From assembly GCA_964507325.1 (NCBI GenBank), contig CAZDQL010000012.1, forward strand, positions 35,252-99,251: a stretch of DNA of 64,000 bases, read 5' to 3'. The position numbers and the translations under genes were made by a program. Origin of the DNA: CAZDQL01 sp964507325 (GTDB lineage Bacteria > Planctomycetota > UBA1135 > GCA-002686595). Numbering within the stretch: position 1 is the first letter of the stretch; every line of letters begins with the position of its first letter. Under the pieces are notes generated by a model. That model saw nothing but the letters and a program-made list of their open reading frames with translations. It did no database searches and was not told the origin of the DNA. Positions 33,695-41,186 of the stretch are shown in pieces.

Positions 33695-34654
33695 TCACTC
33701 TCCCACCTCGGCGCCGACGAGGACCATCGAGAAGCGCAGGTCCTCCCGGGTGGGATGGCGCGCCTCGATCCCGAGCAGGCCTCCGCAGGCGGCCAGGGGG
33801 GGCTCCGGAGTGGTGACCAGGAGCTCCAGCAGGAGGGCGGGTTCTCCGTTGGCGGCGATCGTGGCCGGGATCGCGTAGAAGGGCCGCTCGCCGAGCGCAT
33901 GCCCCGCGCAGCCGACCTCCTCGCGGGGGACCGGCTCGTGCCCGTCGAAGTCGGGCGAGAGCGAGATCTCGAGCCCGAGGTTGCGGACGAGGGAGATCCA
34001 GGAGGGCGGGCGCACCAGGCGCTTGAGGATCGGGTTGAGCAGGGGATCTGCTTGGATGATCGAGAAGGCCGACATGCAGGCGAGCATCGAGCGCGTGATC
34101 GTCTGGTGCTCCTCGTCGGAGAGCGTTCTCTTCTCTCCGATCTGCTCCAGAGGTGAGAGCTCGTCGAACAGCTCACAAGTCTCCACCATGCCGCGGGCGA
34201 TCATGCGCGGGACCTGGATGGTGGTTGCACCGAGGACCTCCCCCTCCCCGTCGAAGAGGCGCAGGGAGCCCGCGAAGAGCTTGGAGGTGATCTCGATCCG
34301 CCGCTCATCGCTGGTCATGTTGCCGCGGTAGGTCGGGGCGAAGCGCCGCCCCCTGGAGTCGGTCTCGTACCACACCGCCTCGGTCACGTCGATGGCGACC
34401 AGCCAGCGCTCCCGGGTCTGGCCCTCGTCGAGCTCGAGGGCGAAGAGGAGACGGTCCCCCTGCTGGACTTCCCCACCGGCGGCGGGGGAGCCCCCTGGTG
34501 CGCGGATCTCCGTGGGCAGTCCCTCGGGGATCGGCCCCGCAGCGAGCCCCCGGCGCGCCCAATCGGAGTCGAGGGGAGCGGGGGGGTCCACCACCGGTGC
34601 GGAGCAGGCCGCCAGGAGCGCGAGGACCGAGGGGATTGCGGCGGTTCTTCTCAT
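33695..34654 (-). CDS. Lipoprotein of unknown function inside the biotin operon
   Basis: A 319-residue predicted lipoprotein with lipobox LAAC (C17). The mature part begins with a Pro-rich linker and then beta-rich segments (RLLFALELDEGQTRERWLV; SKLFAGSLRLFDGEGEVLGATTIQV), followed by a helical part and a Cys-containing C-terminus. No named domain is recognised. Its ATG overlaps the bioFD stop (ATGA), and its TGA overlaps an in-frame GTG ahead of bioA (GTGA), so it is genuinely embedded in the biotin transcription unit. Why an extracytoplasmic protein is co-made with biotin enzymes is unclear. Confidence 0.7.
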   Translation of the reverse strand: MRRTAAIPSVLALLAACSAPVVDPPAPLDSDWARRGLAAGPIPEGLPTEIRAPGGSPAAGGEVQQGDRLLFALELDEGQTRERWLVAIDVTEAVWYETDSRGRRFAPTYRGNMTSDERRIEITSKLFAGSLRLFDGEGEVLGATTIQVPRMIARGMVETCELFDELSPLEQIGEKRTLSDEEHQTITRSMLACMSAFSIIQADPLLNPILKRLVRPPSWISLVRNLGLEISLSPDFDGHEPVPREEVGCAGHALGERPFYAIPATIAANGEPALLLELLVTTPEPPLAACGGLLGIEARHPTREDLRFSMVLVGAEVGE

Positions 34655-36441
34655 GGGAGGAGGATCCTCTCGAGGTCCTGCGCGTCGAGCCACCGATCGA
34701 GGGCCGCGGGGTCGAGCTCCTCCAGGATCGGCAGCTCGAGCACCGGAAGGCCGGTCCGCGCGACGAGGGTCTCGCGGTTGGCGGCGTGGGGCTCGCCCAC
34801 CAGGACCAGGGCGCGGGGCGTGATGCCGCGCGCCGCGAGGGCCTCGAGGGTGAGCAGGCTGTGGTTCAAGGTGCCCAGGCCGCTGCGCGCGACGAGCACC
34901 ACCGCGGGGCGCGCTCGCGCCAGCCAATCGGACTGCATCACCTCCCCGTTGAGGGGCACGTGCAGTCCGCCCGCGAGCTCGACGATCAGTCGGCCCGGTT
35001 CGCGGCGCAGCTCCTCGAGCGCCGCGTCGAGACGCGCCGGATCGACCTGTTCCCCTGCCTCCGCCGCGGCCTGGTGGGGGGAGGCGGGCAGGGGGAAGGC
35101 GTAGAGCGGTTCGGCGAGCTCCGCGCCGCTCTCCCGCGTCAGGGCGCGCACGGTGGTGGTGTCGTCGTCGTCCCCGGTCTGCACCGGCTTCCAGTAGCGC
35201 ACCGCGCCCCTGCGCGCCGCGGCGCGCACCAGGGCGGCGCTGACGACCGTCTTGCCCACGCCGGTGTCGGTGCCGACCACCATCAGGGGGAGGGTCCGGC
35301 GGGCCGTCGTCGGCTCCGTGCGTCGCGGCAACCCCTCTTCCGCCAGCGCGCGCACGAGGAGCTCGACCTCGTCGTCCGTGTTGTAGGCGTGGGTCACGAC
35401 GCGCAGGCGCGCGCCGCCGGGGGGCACCGTGGGGGGGCGCACCGCGAGCAGCTCGAGGCCGCGCTCGCGCAGCGCATCGGCCACTTCCAGGGCGCGACGG
35501 TCCTCGCCCACGGGGATCGGCACGATCGCCGCGCTGGGGGGGGGCAGGTCGAGGTCGGCGGCCACCCGCGCGGCGAGCCCGCGCGCTCGTTCCCGCTCGC
35601 CCTCCATGGCGCTCGCCCGCTCGATCGCCGCCGCCAGGGCGCCGGCGACCGGCGGCGCGGTGCCGGTGGTGAAGATGAAGGAGCGCGCGCGGTGCACCAG
35701 GAGCTGGCGCAGGGCGCCGCTTCCGACCACCAGGGCTCCGGCGACGCCGAGGGCCTTGCCGCCGGTGACGACGCGCGCCGCCAGCGCCTCCGCGGGCGGA
35801 TTCGCGGCGGCCCAGGCGCCCCGTCCCTGCGGCCCTACCACTCCGGCGGCGTGGGCCTCGTCCACGATCAGGCGCGCGTCGTGGGTCAGGGCGAGCTCCG
35901 CCAGCTCGGCCAGCGGGGGCGAGTCCCCGTCCATCGAGTAGATCCCCTCCACGACGATCAACCGCCGCCGCGCCCCGCGCCCCTGGGCGAGCAGAGCGGC
36001 GAGGTGGTCCAGGTCGCCCTTTTCGAAGACCGCGATTTGCGCCCGGGAGAGGCGCGCACCGTCGATCAGGGAGGCGTGATTGCGCCGCTCGGAGAGCAGC
36101 AGATCGCCGCGGTCGAGGAGCGTCCCCAGGAGGCCGAGGTTCGCCTGGTAGCCGCTCGGGAAGAGCAGGGCGTCCTCGGCGCCGAGCCACTCGGCGGCCA
36201 GGCGTTCCACGCGCCGGTCGAGGGGGGAGCCACCCCCGAGGAGGCGCGAGGCCCGCGCCCCGGTCCCGTGCTCGGCGGCGGCGGAACGCGCCGCCTCCAC
36301 CACCGCCGCGTCCCGCGCCAGACCGAGCACGTCGCTCGTGACGAAGTCCGCGCGCCCCCCGAGGGCGGGGAGGCGTCGTGCGAGTCCCGCGGCGGCGAGT
36401 TCGGCGAGCTCCCACGCGAGTTGTGCGTCCAGGGGGGTCAC
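34651..36441 (-). CDS. bioF-bioD: BioF-BioD fusion: KAPA synthase joined to dethiobiotin synthetase
   Basis: A 596-residue bifunctional protein. Residues 1 to about 375 are 8-amino-7-oxononanoate synthase: DEAHAAGVVG, the PLP lysine K229 in VTGGKALGV, and the FIFTTGTAPPVAGA segment. Residues about 386-596 are dethiobiotin synthetase: P-loop GTDTGVGKT (K397), KPVQTGDDDD, and ELAGGLHVPL. The joined activities are steps one and three of the late pathway; step two is BioA, encoded two genes downstream. The GTG at 36441 follows a TAGAATC element by 8 nt, so translation is probably leaderless. No separate ribosome binding site is seen before the internal ATG of the BioD part. Confidence 0.93.
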   Translation of the reverse strand: MTPLDAQLAWELAELAAAGLARRLPALGGRADFVTSDVLGLARDAAVVEAARSAAAEHGTGARASRLLGGGSPLDRRVERLAAEWLGAEDALLFPSGYQANLGLLGTLLDRGDLLLSERRNHASLIDGARLSRAQIAVFEKGDLDHLAALLAQGRGARRRLIVVEGIYSMDGDSPPLAELAELALTHDARLIVDEAHAAGVVGPQGRGAWAAANPPAEALAARVVTGGKALGVAGALVVGSGALRQLLVHRARSFIFTTGTAPPVAGALAAAIERASAMEGERERARGLAARVAADLDLPPPSAAIVPIPVGEDRRALEVADALRERGLELLAVRPPTVPPGGARLRVVTHAYNTDDEVELLVRALAEEGLPRRTEPTTARRTLPLMVVGTDTGVGKTVVSAALVRAAARRGAVRYWKPVQTGDDDDTTTVRALTRESGAELAEPLYAFPLPASPHQAAAEAGEQVDPARLDAALEELRREPGRLIVELAGGLHVPLNGEVMQSDWLARARPAVVLVARSGLGTLNHSLLTLEALAARGITPRALVLVGEPHAANRETLVARTGLPVLELPILEELDPAALDRWLDAQDLERILLP

Positions 36442-36449
36442 GGCCGGGG

Positions 36450-36455
36450 ATTCTA
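36450..36455 (-). promoter_or_regulatory. Candidate -10 (TAGAAT) 8 nt before bioFD start
   Basis: Minus-strand GCATAGAATCCCCGGCC runs up to the GTG at 36441. The bioB upstream sequence GCATAGAATCCCCGCCC is nearly identical, so this may be a shared biotin promoter or operator. Confidence 0.5.
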
Positions 36456-36490
36456 TGCCGAACCCGGAATCGGCGTCCCCAGACGCGCAG

Positions 36491-37096
36491 TCAATCGAAG
36501 CAGACGGCGATATCCGAGACCACCCCGTCGCGCACGTAGATCCAAGCCCCTCCTAGGTACCCGGAGATGCAGAAGTCCTCATTGGGTCCGAGGGTGGCGA
36601 GATCCAATTCGCGCATCTTCCCGTAGTAGTCGGTCCCATCGCGCTCGACGTCGTAGTCCCCGAGGATCCGGTGGACTTCGGTGACGGGCTGGCCCTCCAC
36701 CTGGCGGAGGTGCTGCGCGAAGCACTTGTCCGGGTCCCATGGGATTCCGGGAAGTAAGGCAGCCCACGCCCACAGCGCCGCCAACGCCAGCGACAGGGGG
36801 AGGAAGTCCTTCGGACGGTATGGCGCGACGGCGAGCAGGCCGGCACTGAGCAGAATCGCCGCAGCCTCATAGGGTTGCCACCACCAGCCGTAGTCCACGA
36901 CTCCTATGGCGAGGAGATCGCATCCCCAGTCGAGCCAGAAGAGGAAGAGGATCGCGACGATGAAGGCGCGCCGCAGGAGCTTCCCCTGCACCTCTGGGCC
37001 GTGTGTGCGCGCGTAGTAGACGACGAACGGAGAGGCAATGATCAACCCGAGCCCCCAGAGCACGGCGACCAGCAATCGAAAACCCTCCGCTTCCAT
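36491..37096 (-). CDS. Four-TM membrane protein with BamE-like tail
   Basis: A 201-residue protein with hydrophobic segments at about 8-28, 44-65, 75-92 and 98-115, then a soluble C-terminal part of some 75 residues. That tail contains VEGQPVTEVHRILGDYD and ends in GGAWIYVRDGVVSDIAV, a layout reminiscent of SmpA/BamE-type domains (GxxxxEVxxILG); the likeness is only local. The ATG at 37096 is preferred to the GTG immediately before it. It lies between bioB and bioFD on the same strand but has no recognisable link to biotin. Confidence 0.55.
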   Translation of the reverse strand: MEAEGFRLLVAVLWGLGLIIASPFVVYYARTHGPEVQGKLLRRAFIVAILFLFWLDWGCDLLAIGVVDYGWWWQPYEAAAILLSAGLLAVAPYRPKDFLPLSLALAALWAWAALLPGIPWDPDKCFAQHLRQVEGQPVTEVHRILGDYDVERDGTDYYGKMRELDLATLGPNEDFCISGYLGGAWIYVRDGVVSDIAVCFD

Positions 37097-37146
37097 CACT
37101 GAGTCAGTATCTCACGGCGGGCTCGGTATTGCCCCGCGACAGGCGC

Positions 37147-38118
37147 TCACGACCGCCGATCGGCGCGACTCAACGGCTCGAGACCGAGCTTGGCGAAGAG
37201 CCCCGCATCCTCCTCCCGCGGCGCGTTCGGCGCCGTCAAGAGCTCGTCTCCCACGAAGATCGAGTTCGCCCCCGCCAGGAAGCAGAGAGCTTGCACCGCT
37301 TCCCCCAGCCCCTCGCGCCCGGCGGAGAGCCGGATCGCCGAATGCGGCATGAGGATGCGCGCCGCCGCGACGACGCGCACCAGCTCGGACCAGTCCACCG
37401 GGTCGCTCCCCGCCAAGGGAGTGCCCTCGATCGGAACGAGGGTGTTGATCGGCACGCTCTCCGGCGTCGGGTCCATCGACGCCAGTTCCGCCAGGAGCTC
37501 GGCCCGGTCCCGGACCTCTTCGCCGAGACCGAGGATGCCGCCGCTGCAGAGGCGCAAGCCGGCGTCGCGGGCGACCTGCAGGGTGTCGAGCCGCTCGTCG
37601 TAGTCGTGGGTGGAGACGACCGACGGGTAGTGCTCGCGGCCGGTGTCGAGGTTGTGGTTGTAGAAGTCGAGACCGGCGGCGGCCAGACGCTCGGCTTGAT
37701 CCGGGTCGATGGCGCCCAGGGTCGCGCAGGCCTCCAGCCCCAGCTCCTTCACGGCGCGCACCATCTCCAACACGCGCTCGAAATCCGCCTCCGAGCGCAC
37801 CGAGCGCCAGGCCGCGCCCAGGCAGAAGCGGTCCGCTCCGCCGTCCTTGGCGCGTTGCGCGGCCTCGACCACCAACTCGAGGGGCAGCAGCTCCTCGCGC
37901 TCGACCTCCGTCTGGAAGCGGGCGCTCTGGGCGCAGTAACCGCAGTCCTCCGAGCACCCGCCGGTCTTGACCGAGAGGAGCTGGGAGAGCTGGACGCGAC
38001 GCGGATCGTGATGCTCGCGGTGCACCTGCGCCGCCTCGAAGACGAGCTCCAGCAGGGGCCGCTCCAGGAGCGTCCGAGCGGTTGCGATCAGGGGCTCGCG
38101 CACGGTGGTGGGGGACAT
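37147..38118 (-). CDS. bioB: Biotin synthase BioB
   Basis: A 323-residue radical-SAM enzyme inserting sulfur into dethiobiotin. The SAM-cluster cysteines are C55, C59 and C62 (CSEDCGYC), followed by SARF; YNHNLDT and INTLVPIEGTPL are further BioB signatures. The length is typical. A TAGAATC element lies 8 nt before the ATG, nearly identical to that of bioFD, which suggests leaderless expression and shared control with the other bio genes. The [2Fe-2S] sulfur-donor residues are consistent but were not checked one by one. Confidence 0.95.
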   Translation of the reverse strand: MSPTTVREPLIATARTLLERPLLELVFEAAQVHREHHDPRRVQLSQLLSVKTGGCSEDCGYCAQSARFQTEVEREELLPLELVVEAAQRAKDGGADRFCLGAAWRSVRSEADFERVLEMVRAVKELGLEACATLGAIDPDQAERLAAAGLDFYNHNLDTGREHYPSVVSTHDYDERLDTLQVARDAGLRLCSGGILGLGEEVRDRAELLAELASMDPTPESVPINTLVPIEGTPLAGSDPVDWSELVRVVAAARILMPHSAIRLSAGREGLGEAVQALCFLAGANSIFVGDELLTAPNAPREEDAGLFAKLGLEPLSRADRRS

Positions 38119-38126
38119 GGGCGGGG

Positions 38127-38132
38127 ATTCTA
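38127..38132 (-). promoter_or_regulatory. Candidate -10 (TAGAAT) 8 nt before bioB start
   Basis: Minus-strand GCATAGAATCCCCGCCC directly precedes the ATG at 38118. It matches the bioFD element at all but one position over 17 nt. Confidence 0.5.
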
Positions 38133-38140
38133 TGCGGGAT

Positions 38141-39289
38141 TCAGAACCCCAGGTGGAGACGCGCCAAGAAGGCGTCCCCGTCCAGCGCCGAGCCGTCCAC
38201 GTCGACCGCCACGTAGTTCAGCATGACCCGCGCACGGGGGCTCAGATACCAGTTGAGCCCCAGGGTCAGGTCCTCCATCGCCCCCCCGTCCACGCCCCCG
38301 TCGGCCAGATCGGTCCGCGACCAGCGCAGGGCGAGCTCCCAGGCACCGGCGCCGCCGTGGGTCAGGACCGGGTCGAGCACCTCGATCGGTCCGAAGCCGC
38401 TCGTGGAGTCCTTGTAGGCCTTGTGCTCGCCGGTGAGGAACCAGCTCCCCTCGACGCTGGCTCCCGAGAGGCGCGCGTCGTCGCCAGCCGTCAGGTCGAC
38501 ATCGGCCAGGAAGAGCTCCGCGGCGAGGGATCGACTCCCCTCCACCCAGGCCGCTTCGAGGCCCGCGAGCCGCGCCTCCTCCGCCGCCAGGGCGCCGGTG
38601 TCCACCAGCCGATCGACGAGGTGCAGCCCGGGGCGCGCGCGCAGCTGGATCCCGTCGTCGTCGGCCTCGCGCAGGGAGAGCGCCAGGCCCAGGTGCAGCA
38701 GACGGTCGTTCGCCTCCGAGCGCCACGGCAGCCAGGTGCCGCGGGCGGTCAGGGAGTGGTCGTCGCCCAGCTCCTCGGGGTAAGGGGTGTCGGCGTTGCG
38801 GAAGAGCCCCACCGCCCAGCTCCAGCGCTCGTCGCGATCCCGGAGCTGCACCCCCCGGTTGCGCCCGGGGGTGAAGGCGTCGGTGGGGGAGGAGCGCTCG
38901 ACGAAGGTGATGTGGGCCGAGCTGGTGCGCGCGTTCAGCCCGAAGGGCTCCCGGAAGTGCCCGAGCTGGAGCGTGCCGACCGGGCAGGTGCGCCAGGCGA
39001 GCCGCGCCTCCAAGAGGTCCTCCTCCGAGTCGGTGAAGTCCCACTGCGCCCGCGCGCCGAGGTGCTCGCCGAACTCCGCCTGCAGGAGGAGCCGCACCCG
39101 CCGGAACTCCTGCGTGTCGATCACCGCCGGCTCGAGGTCCTCCTCGAAGTCCCCCCAGTCGTGCATCACCCGCCCGTTGATGCGCACGCGCAGTGCCCCG
39201 TCGCTGCCGGTGATGCGCAGGCCGTCGCGGTACTCGAAGGAGGGAGGGACGTCCTGGGGGATGAGAGCCAGGAGAAGGGGGAGGAGCAT
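38141..39289 (-). CDS. Phosphate-selective porin O/P-like outer membrane protein
   Basis: A 382-residue beta-barrel. A very short signal (MLLPLLLALIP) is followed by FEYRDGLRI and INGRVMHDWGDF, a typical Porin_O_P opening, then alternating amphipathic strands (LQLGHFREPFGLN is characteristic) and a terminal Phe for barrel assembly (ARLHLGF). OprO/OprP relatives take up phosphate or polyphosphate, and a pst operon lies in the window, but anion specificity cannot be read here. The ATG at 39289 is preferred over 39331 because it begins the signal and lies 10 nt after a TAGAAT element. Confidence 0.8.
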   Translation of the reverse strand: MLLPLLLALIPQDVPPSFEYRDGLRITGSDGALRVRINGRVMHDWGDFEEDLEPAVIDTQEFRRVRLLLQAEFGEHLGARAQWDFTDSEEDLLEARLAWRTCPVGTLQLGHFREPFGLNARTSSAHITFVERSSPTDAFTPGRNRGVQLRDRDERWSWAVGLFRNADTPYPEELGDDHSLTARGTWLPWRSEANDRLLHLGLALSLREADDDGIQLRARPGLHLVDRLVDTGALAAEEARLAGLEAAWVEGSRSLAAELFLADVDLTAGDDARLSGASVEGSWFLTGEHKAYKDSTSGFGPIEVLDPVLTHGGAGAWELALRWSRTDLADGGVDGGAMEDLTLGLNWYLSPRARVMLNYVAVDVDGSALDGDAFLARLHLGF

Positions 39290-39299
39290 CGAAGCCGGG

Positions 39300-39305
39300 A
39301 TTCTA
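39300..39305 (-). promoter_or_regulatory. Candidate -10 (TAGAAT) 10 nt before porin start
   Basis: Minus-strand CTAGAATCCCGGCTTCG leads directly into the ATG at 39289. Confidence 0.45.
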
Positions 39306-39327
39306 GCGGGGCCCGGGTCCGGCGAGC

Positions 39328-39957
39328 TCACCCCAGCCGCTTCAGGACCCTGGCCGCCTTCTTGGCCACCACCTTCACCTCACTCCCGAGGTACGGCTCC
39401 ACGAACCCTCGCACCCGCTTCCCGAAGCCCGGCAGTTCCGCGAGCCCACCCAGCGTCTCGATCACGAAGCCGATCTTGTTGCCGGGGAAGGCCTCGGGGG
39501 TGGCGGTCAGCGCCTTGAAGACGCGTCCCGCCGCCTGCGGGTTGGCGAGCGCGATCTTCCCCAGGGCCTGCACGGCGTGGCCCTGGAGCACCGCGCTCTT
39601 CTCTCGCAGGAGCGGGATCAGCTTCCCGACCTGCGCCACCACCCGCCCCGTCTCGTCCACCCCCGCCAGGTTCCCCAGGGTGCAGGCCGCCTCCCAGCGC
39701 AGCACCTTCGCCTGCGAGTCGAGGTTGGCGACGAAGACCTCCACGTAAGGGGCGACGAGCTCCGGCCGGTCCTCCGACAGCAGCGAGGCGAGCTCCGCGC
39801 AGCCGTTCTCCACGCGGCGGTTCCCGCAGCACAGACCGGCGAGGATGCGCTTCACGTAGCCCCCCGGGCGCTGGGCGATCTGTTCGGCGTAGAGGTCCTT
39901 CGGGCGGGTTCCGTCCTCCCATTTGCCGGCCAGGATCTCGCTCAGGTCGAGGGGCAT
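39328..39957 (-). CDS. HEAT-repeat-like protein
   Basis: A 209-residue all-helical protein. From about residue 40 it shows repeating helical pairs with the HEAT/PBS-lyase pattern (WEAACTLGNLAGVDETGRVVAQVGKLIPLL; VLQGHAVQALGKIALANP). There is no signal peptide, so it is probably a cytoplasmic scaffold or binding protein; the partner is unknown. The ATG at 39957 is preceded by TAGAATC with only 6 nt between, fitting a leaderless mRNA. It is first in a minus-strand run that continues with the porin and bioB. Confidence 0.65.
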   Translation of the reverse strand: MPLDLSEILAGKWEDGTRPKDLYAEQIAQRPGGYVKRILAGLCCGNRRVENGCAELASLLSEDRPELVAPYVEVFVANLDSQAKVLRWEAACTLGNLAGVDETGRVVAQVGKLIPLLREKSAVLQGHAVQALGKIALANPQAAGRVFKALTATPEAFPGNKIGFVIETLGGLAELPGFGKRVRGFVEPYLGSEVKVVAKKAARVLKRLG

Positions 39958-39963
39958 GGGGCG

Positions 39964-39969
39964 ATTCTA
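39964..39969 (-). promoter_or_regulatory. Candidate -10 (TAGAAT) 6 nt before HEAT gene
   Basis: Minus-strand CTAGAATCGCCCC leads into the ATG at 39957. Confidence 0.45.
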
Positions 39970-40090
39970 GCTCCCGCCACCACTCGCGACGGGTGTATCA
40001 CGACGGGATCCCACGGGGCCAGACGCACCCACTTGGTGTAGAAGAGGGAGCCGGATTCCCCCGCAGCGCCCACCCGGACCCCCGCAGACG

Positions 40091-41176
40091 ATGCCTCCTC
40101 CCTACGACGACGTCCGCGCCGCCGCCCATCGCTTCGCGATCGACGGCGAGCTCCAGGAGCTCGTCCCCCACGAGCGGGGCCACATCCACGACACCTACAT
40201 CTCCACCTGGCGCGATTCCGACGGCTCCCCGCAGCGCTACCTCCACCAGCGGTTGAACGAGGGGGTCTTCCGCGACATCCCCGGGCTGATGAACAACGTC
40301 CAGCGCGTCACCCGGCACCTCACCACCCACGCCGCCGATGGCGACATGGAGGTGCTGCGGCTGGTCCGCACCGACGGCGGCGAGCACTGGCTCAGGGACG
40401 AGAGCGGCGCCTGGCGCACCTACGAGTACGTCGAGGGGACCGTCTCCCACGACGACTGCGACGGGCCGGAGCAGGCCTACGACGCCGCCCACGCCTTCGG
40501 GCGCTTCCAGGCCTGCCTCTCCGACCTGCCCGCGAGCGAGCTGACCGAGACGATCCCGTGCTTCTTCTGCGCCCCGCACCGGCTGGAGCAACTGGACGCC
40601 GCCCACGAGGCCGACAGCGCAGGACGCGTCGCCGAGGCGACGCCCGAGCTGACCTTCGTCGACGACCGCCGGCCGATGATCGGTGCGATGGAGGAGCGCC
40701 TCGCCGACGGGCGCCTCGAGCGGCGCATCGTCCACGGCGACACCAAGCTCAACAACATCCTCTTCGACGAGTTCGACGGCAGCACGCGCTGCGTCGTCGA
40801 CCTGGACACCTGCATGCCGGGGTGGTCCCTCTACGACTTTGGCGACCTGGTGCGCTTCGCCGCCACCACCGCGGCGGAGGACGAACGGGACCTGACGCGG
40901 GTCGGCATGGACATCGAGATCTACCGGGCCCTGGCCGTGGGCTACCTGGCCGGCACGGGCGGGTTCCTGGGAGCGGAGGAGCGCGCCCTCATGCCGCTGG
41001 CGGCGCGCCTGGTGACGATCACCATCGGCATGCGCTTCCTCGCCGACCACCTGGCGGGGGATGAGTACTTCAAGGTCCACCGCCCCGGGCACAACCTCGA
41101 TCGGGCGCGGGCGCAGTTCGCCCTGGTGGCGAGCATGGAGGCCCAGGGGGACGACATGGCCGCGGCGCTGCGCTGA
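40091..41176 (+). CDS. APH-fold kinase resembling N-acetylhexosamine 1-kinase (NahK)
   Basis: A 361-residue aminoglycoside-phosphotransferase-fold protein. The catalytic loop is HGDTKLNNILFD (D217 as base, N222 for metal), followed by VVDLDTCMPG as the DxD metal site and YDFGDLVRF. These match the N-acetylhexosamine 1-kinase/mucin-desulfatase group better than antibiotic kinases (TKLNN and DLDTxMPG). It would phosphorylate a sugar at C1, useful after release from sulfated or amino-sugar polymers, which fits the sulfatase and sialidase in the window. Substrate assignment is by motif only. Confidence 0.75.
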   Translation: MPPPYDDVRAAAHRFAIDGELQELVPHERGHIHDTYISTWRDSDGSPQRYLHQRLNEGVFRDIPGLMNNVQRVTRHLTTHAADGDMEVLRLVRTDGGEHWLRDESGAWRTYEYVEGTVSHDDCDGPEQAYDAAHAFGRFQACLSDLPASELTETIPCFFCAPHRLEQLDAAHEADSAGRVAEATPELTFVDDRRPMIGAMEERLADGRLERRIVHGDTKLNNILFDEFDGSTRCVVDLDTCMPGWSLYDFGDLVRFAATTAAEDERDLTRVGMDIEIYRALAVGYLAGTGGFLGAEERALMPLAARLVTITIGMRFLADHLAGDEYFKVHRPGHNLDRARAQFALVASMEAQGDDMAAALR

Positions 41177-41186
41177 GCGGCGCGGG

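Noticed and set aside
35251..35300. Independent translation of the BioD half from the internal ATG at 35283
   Set aside because: No ribosome binding site precedes it and the frame is continuous with BioF; the fusion explains the sequence better.
36450..38132. A BirA operator at the bioFD and bioB promoters
   Set aside because: The shared GCATAGAATCCCCG is not the known BirA palindrome and similar hexamers precede non-biotin genes, so a plain promoter is more likely.
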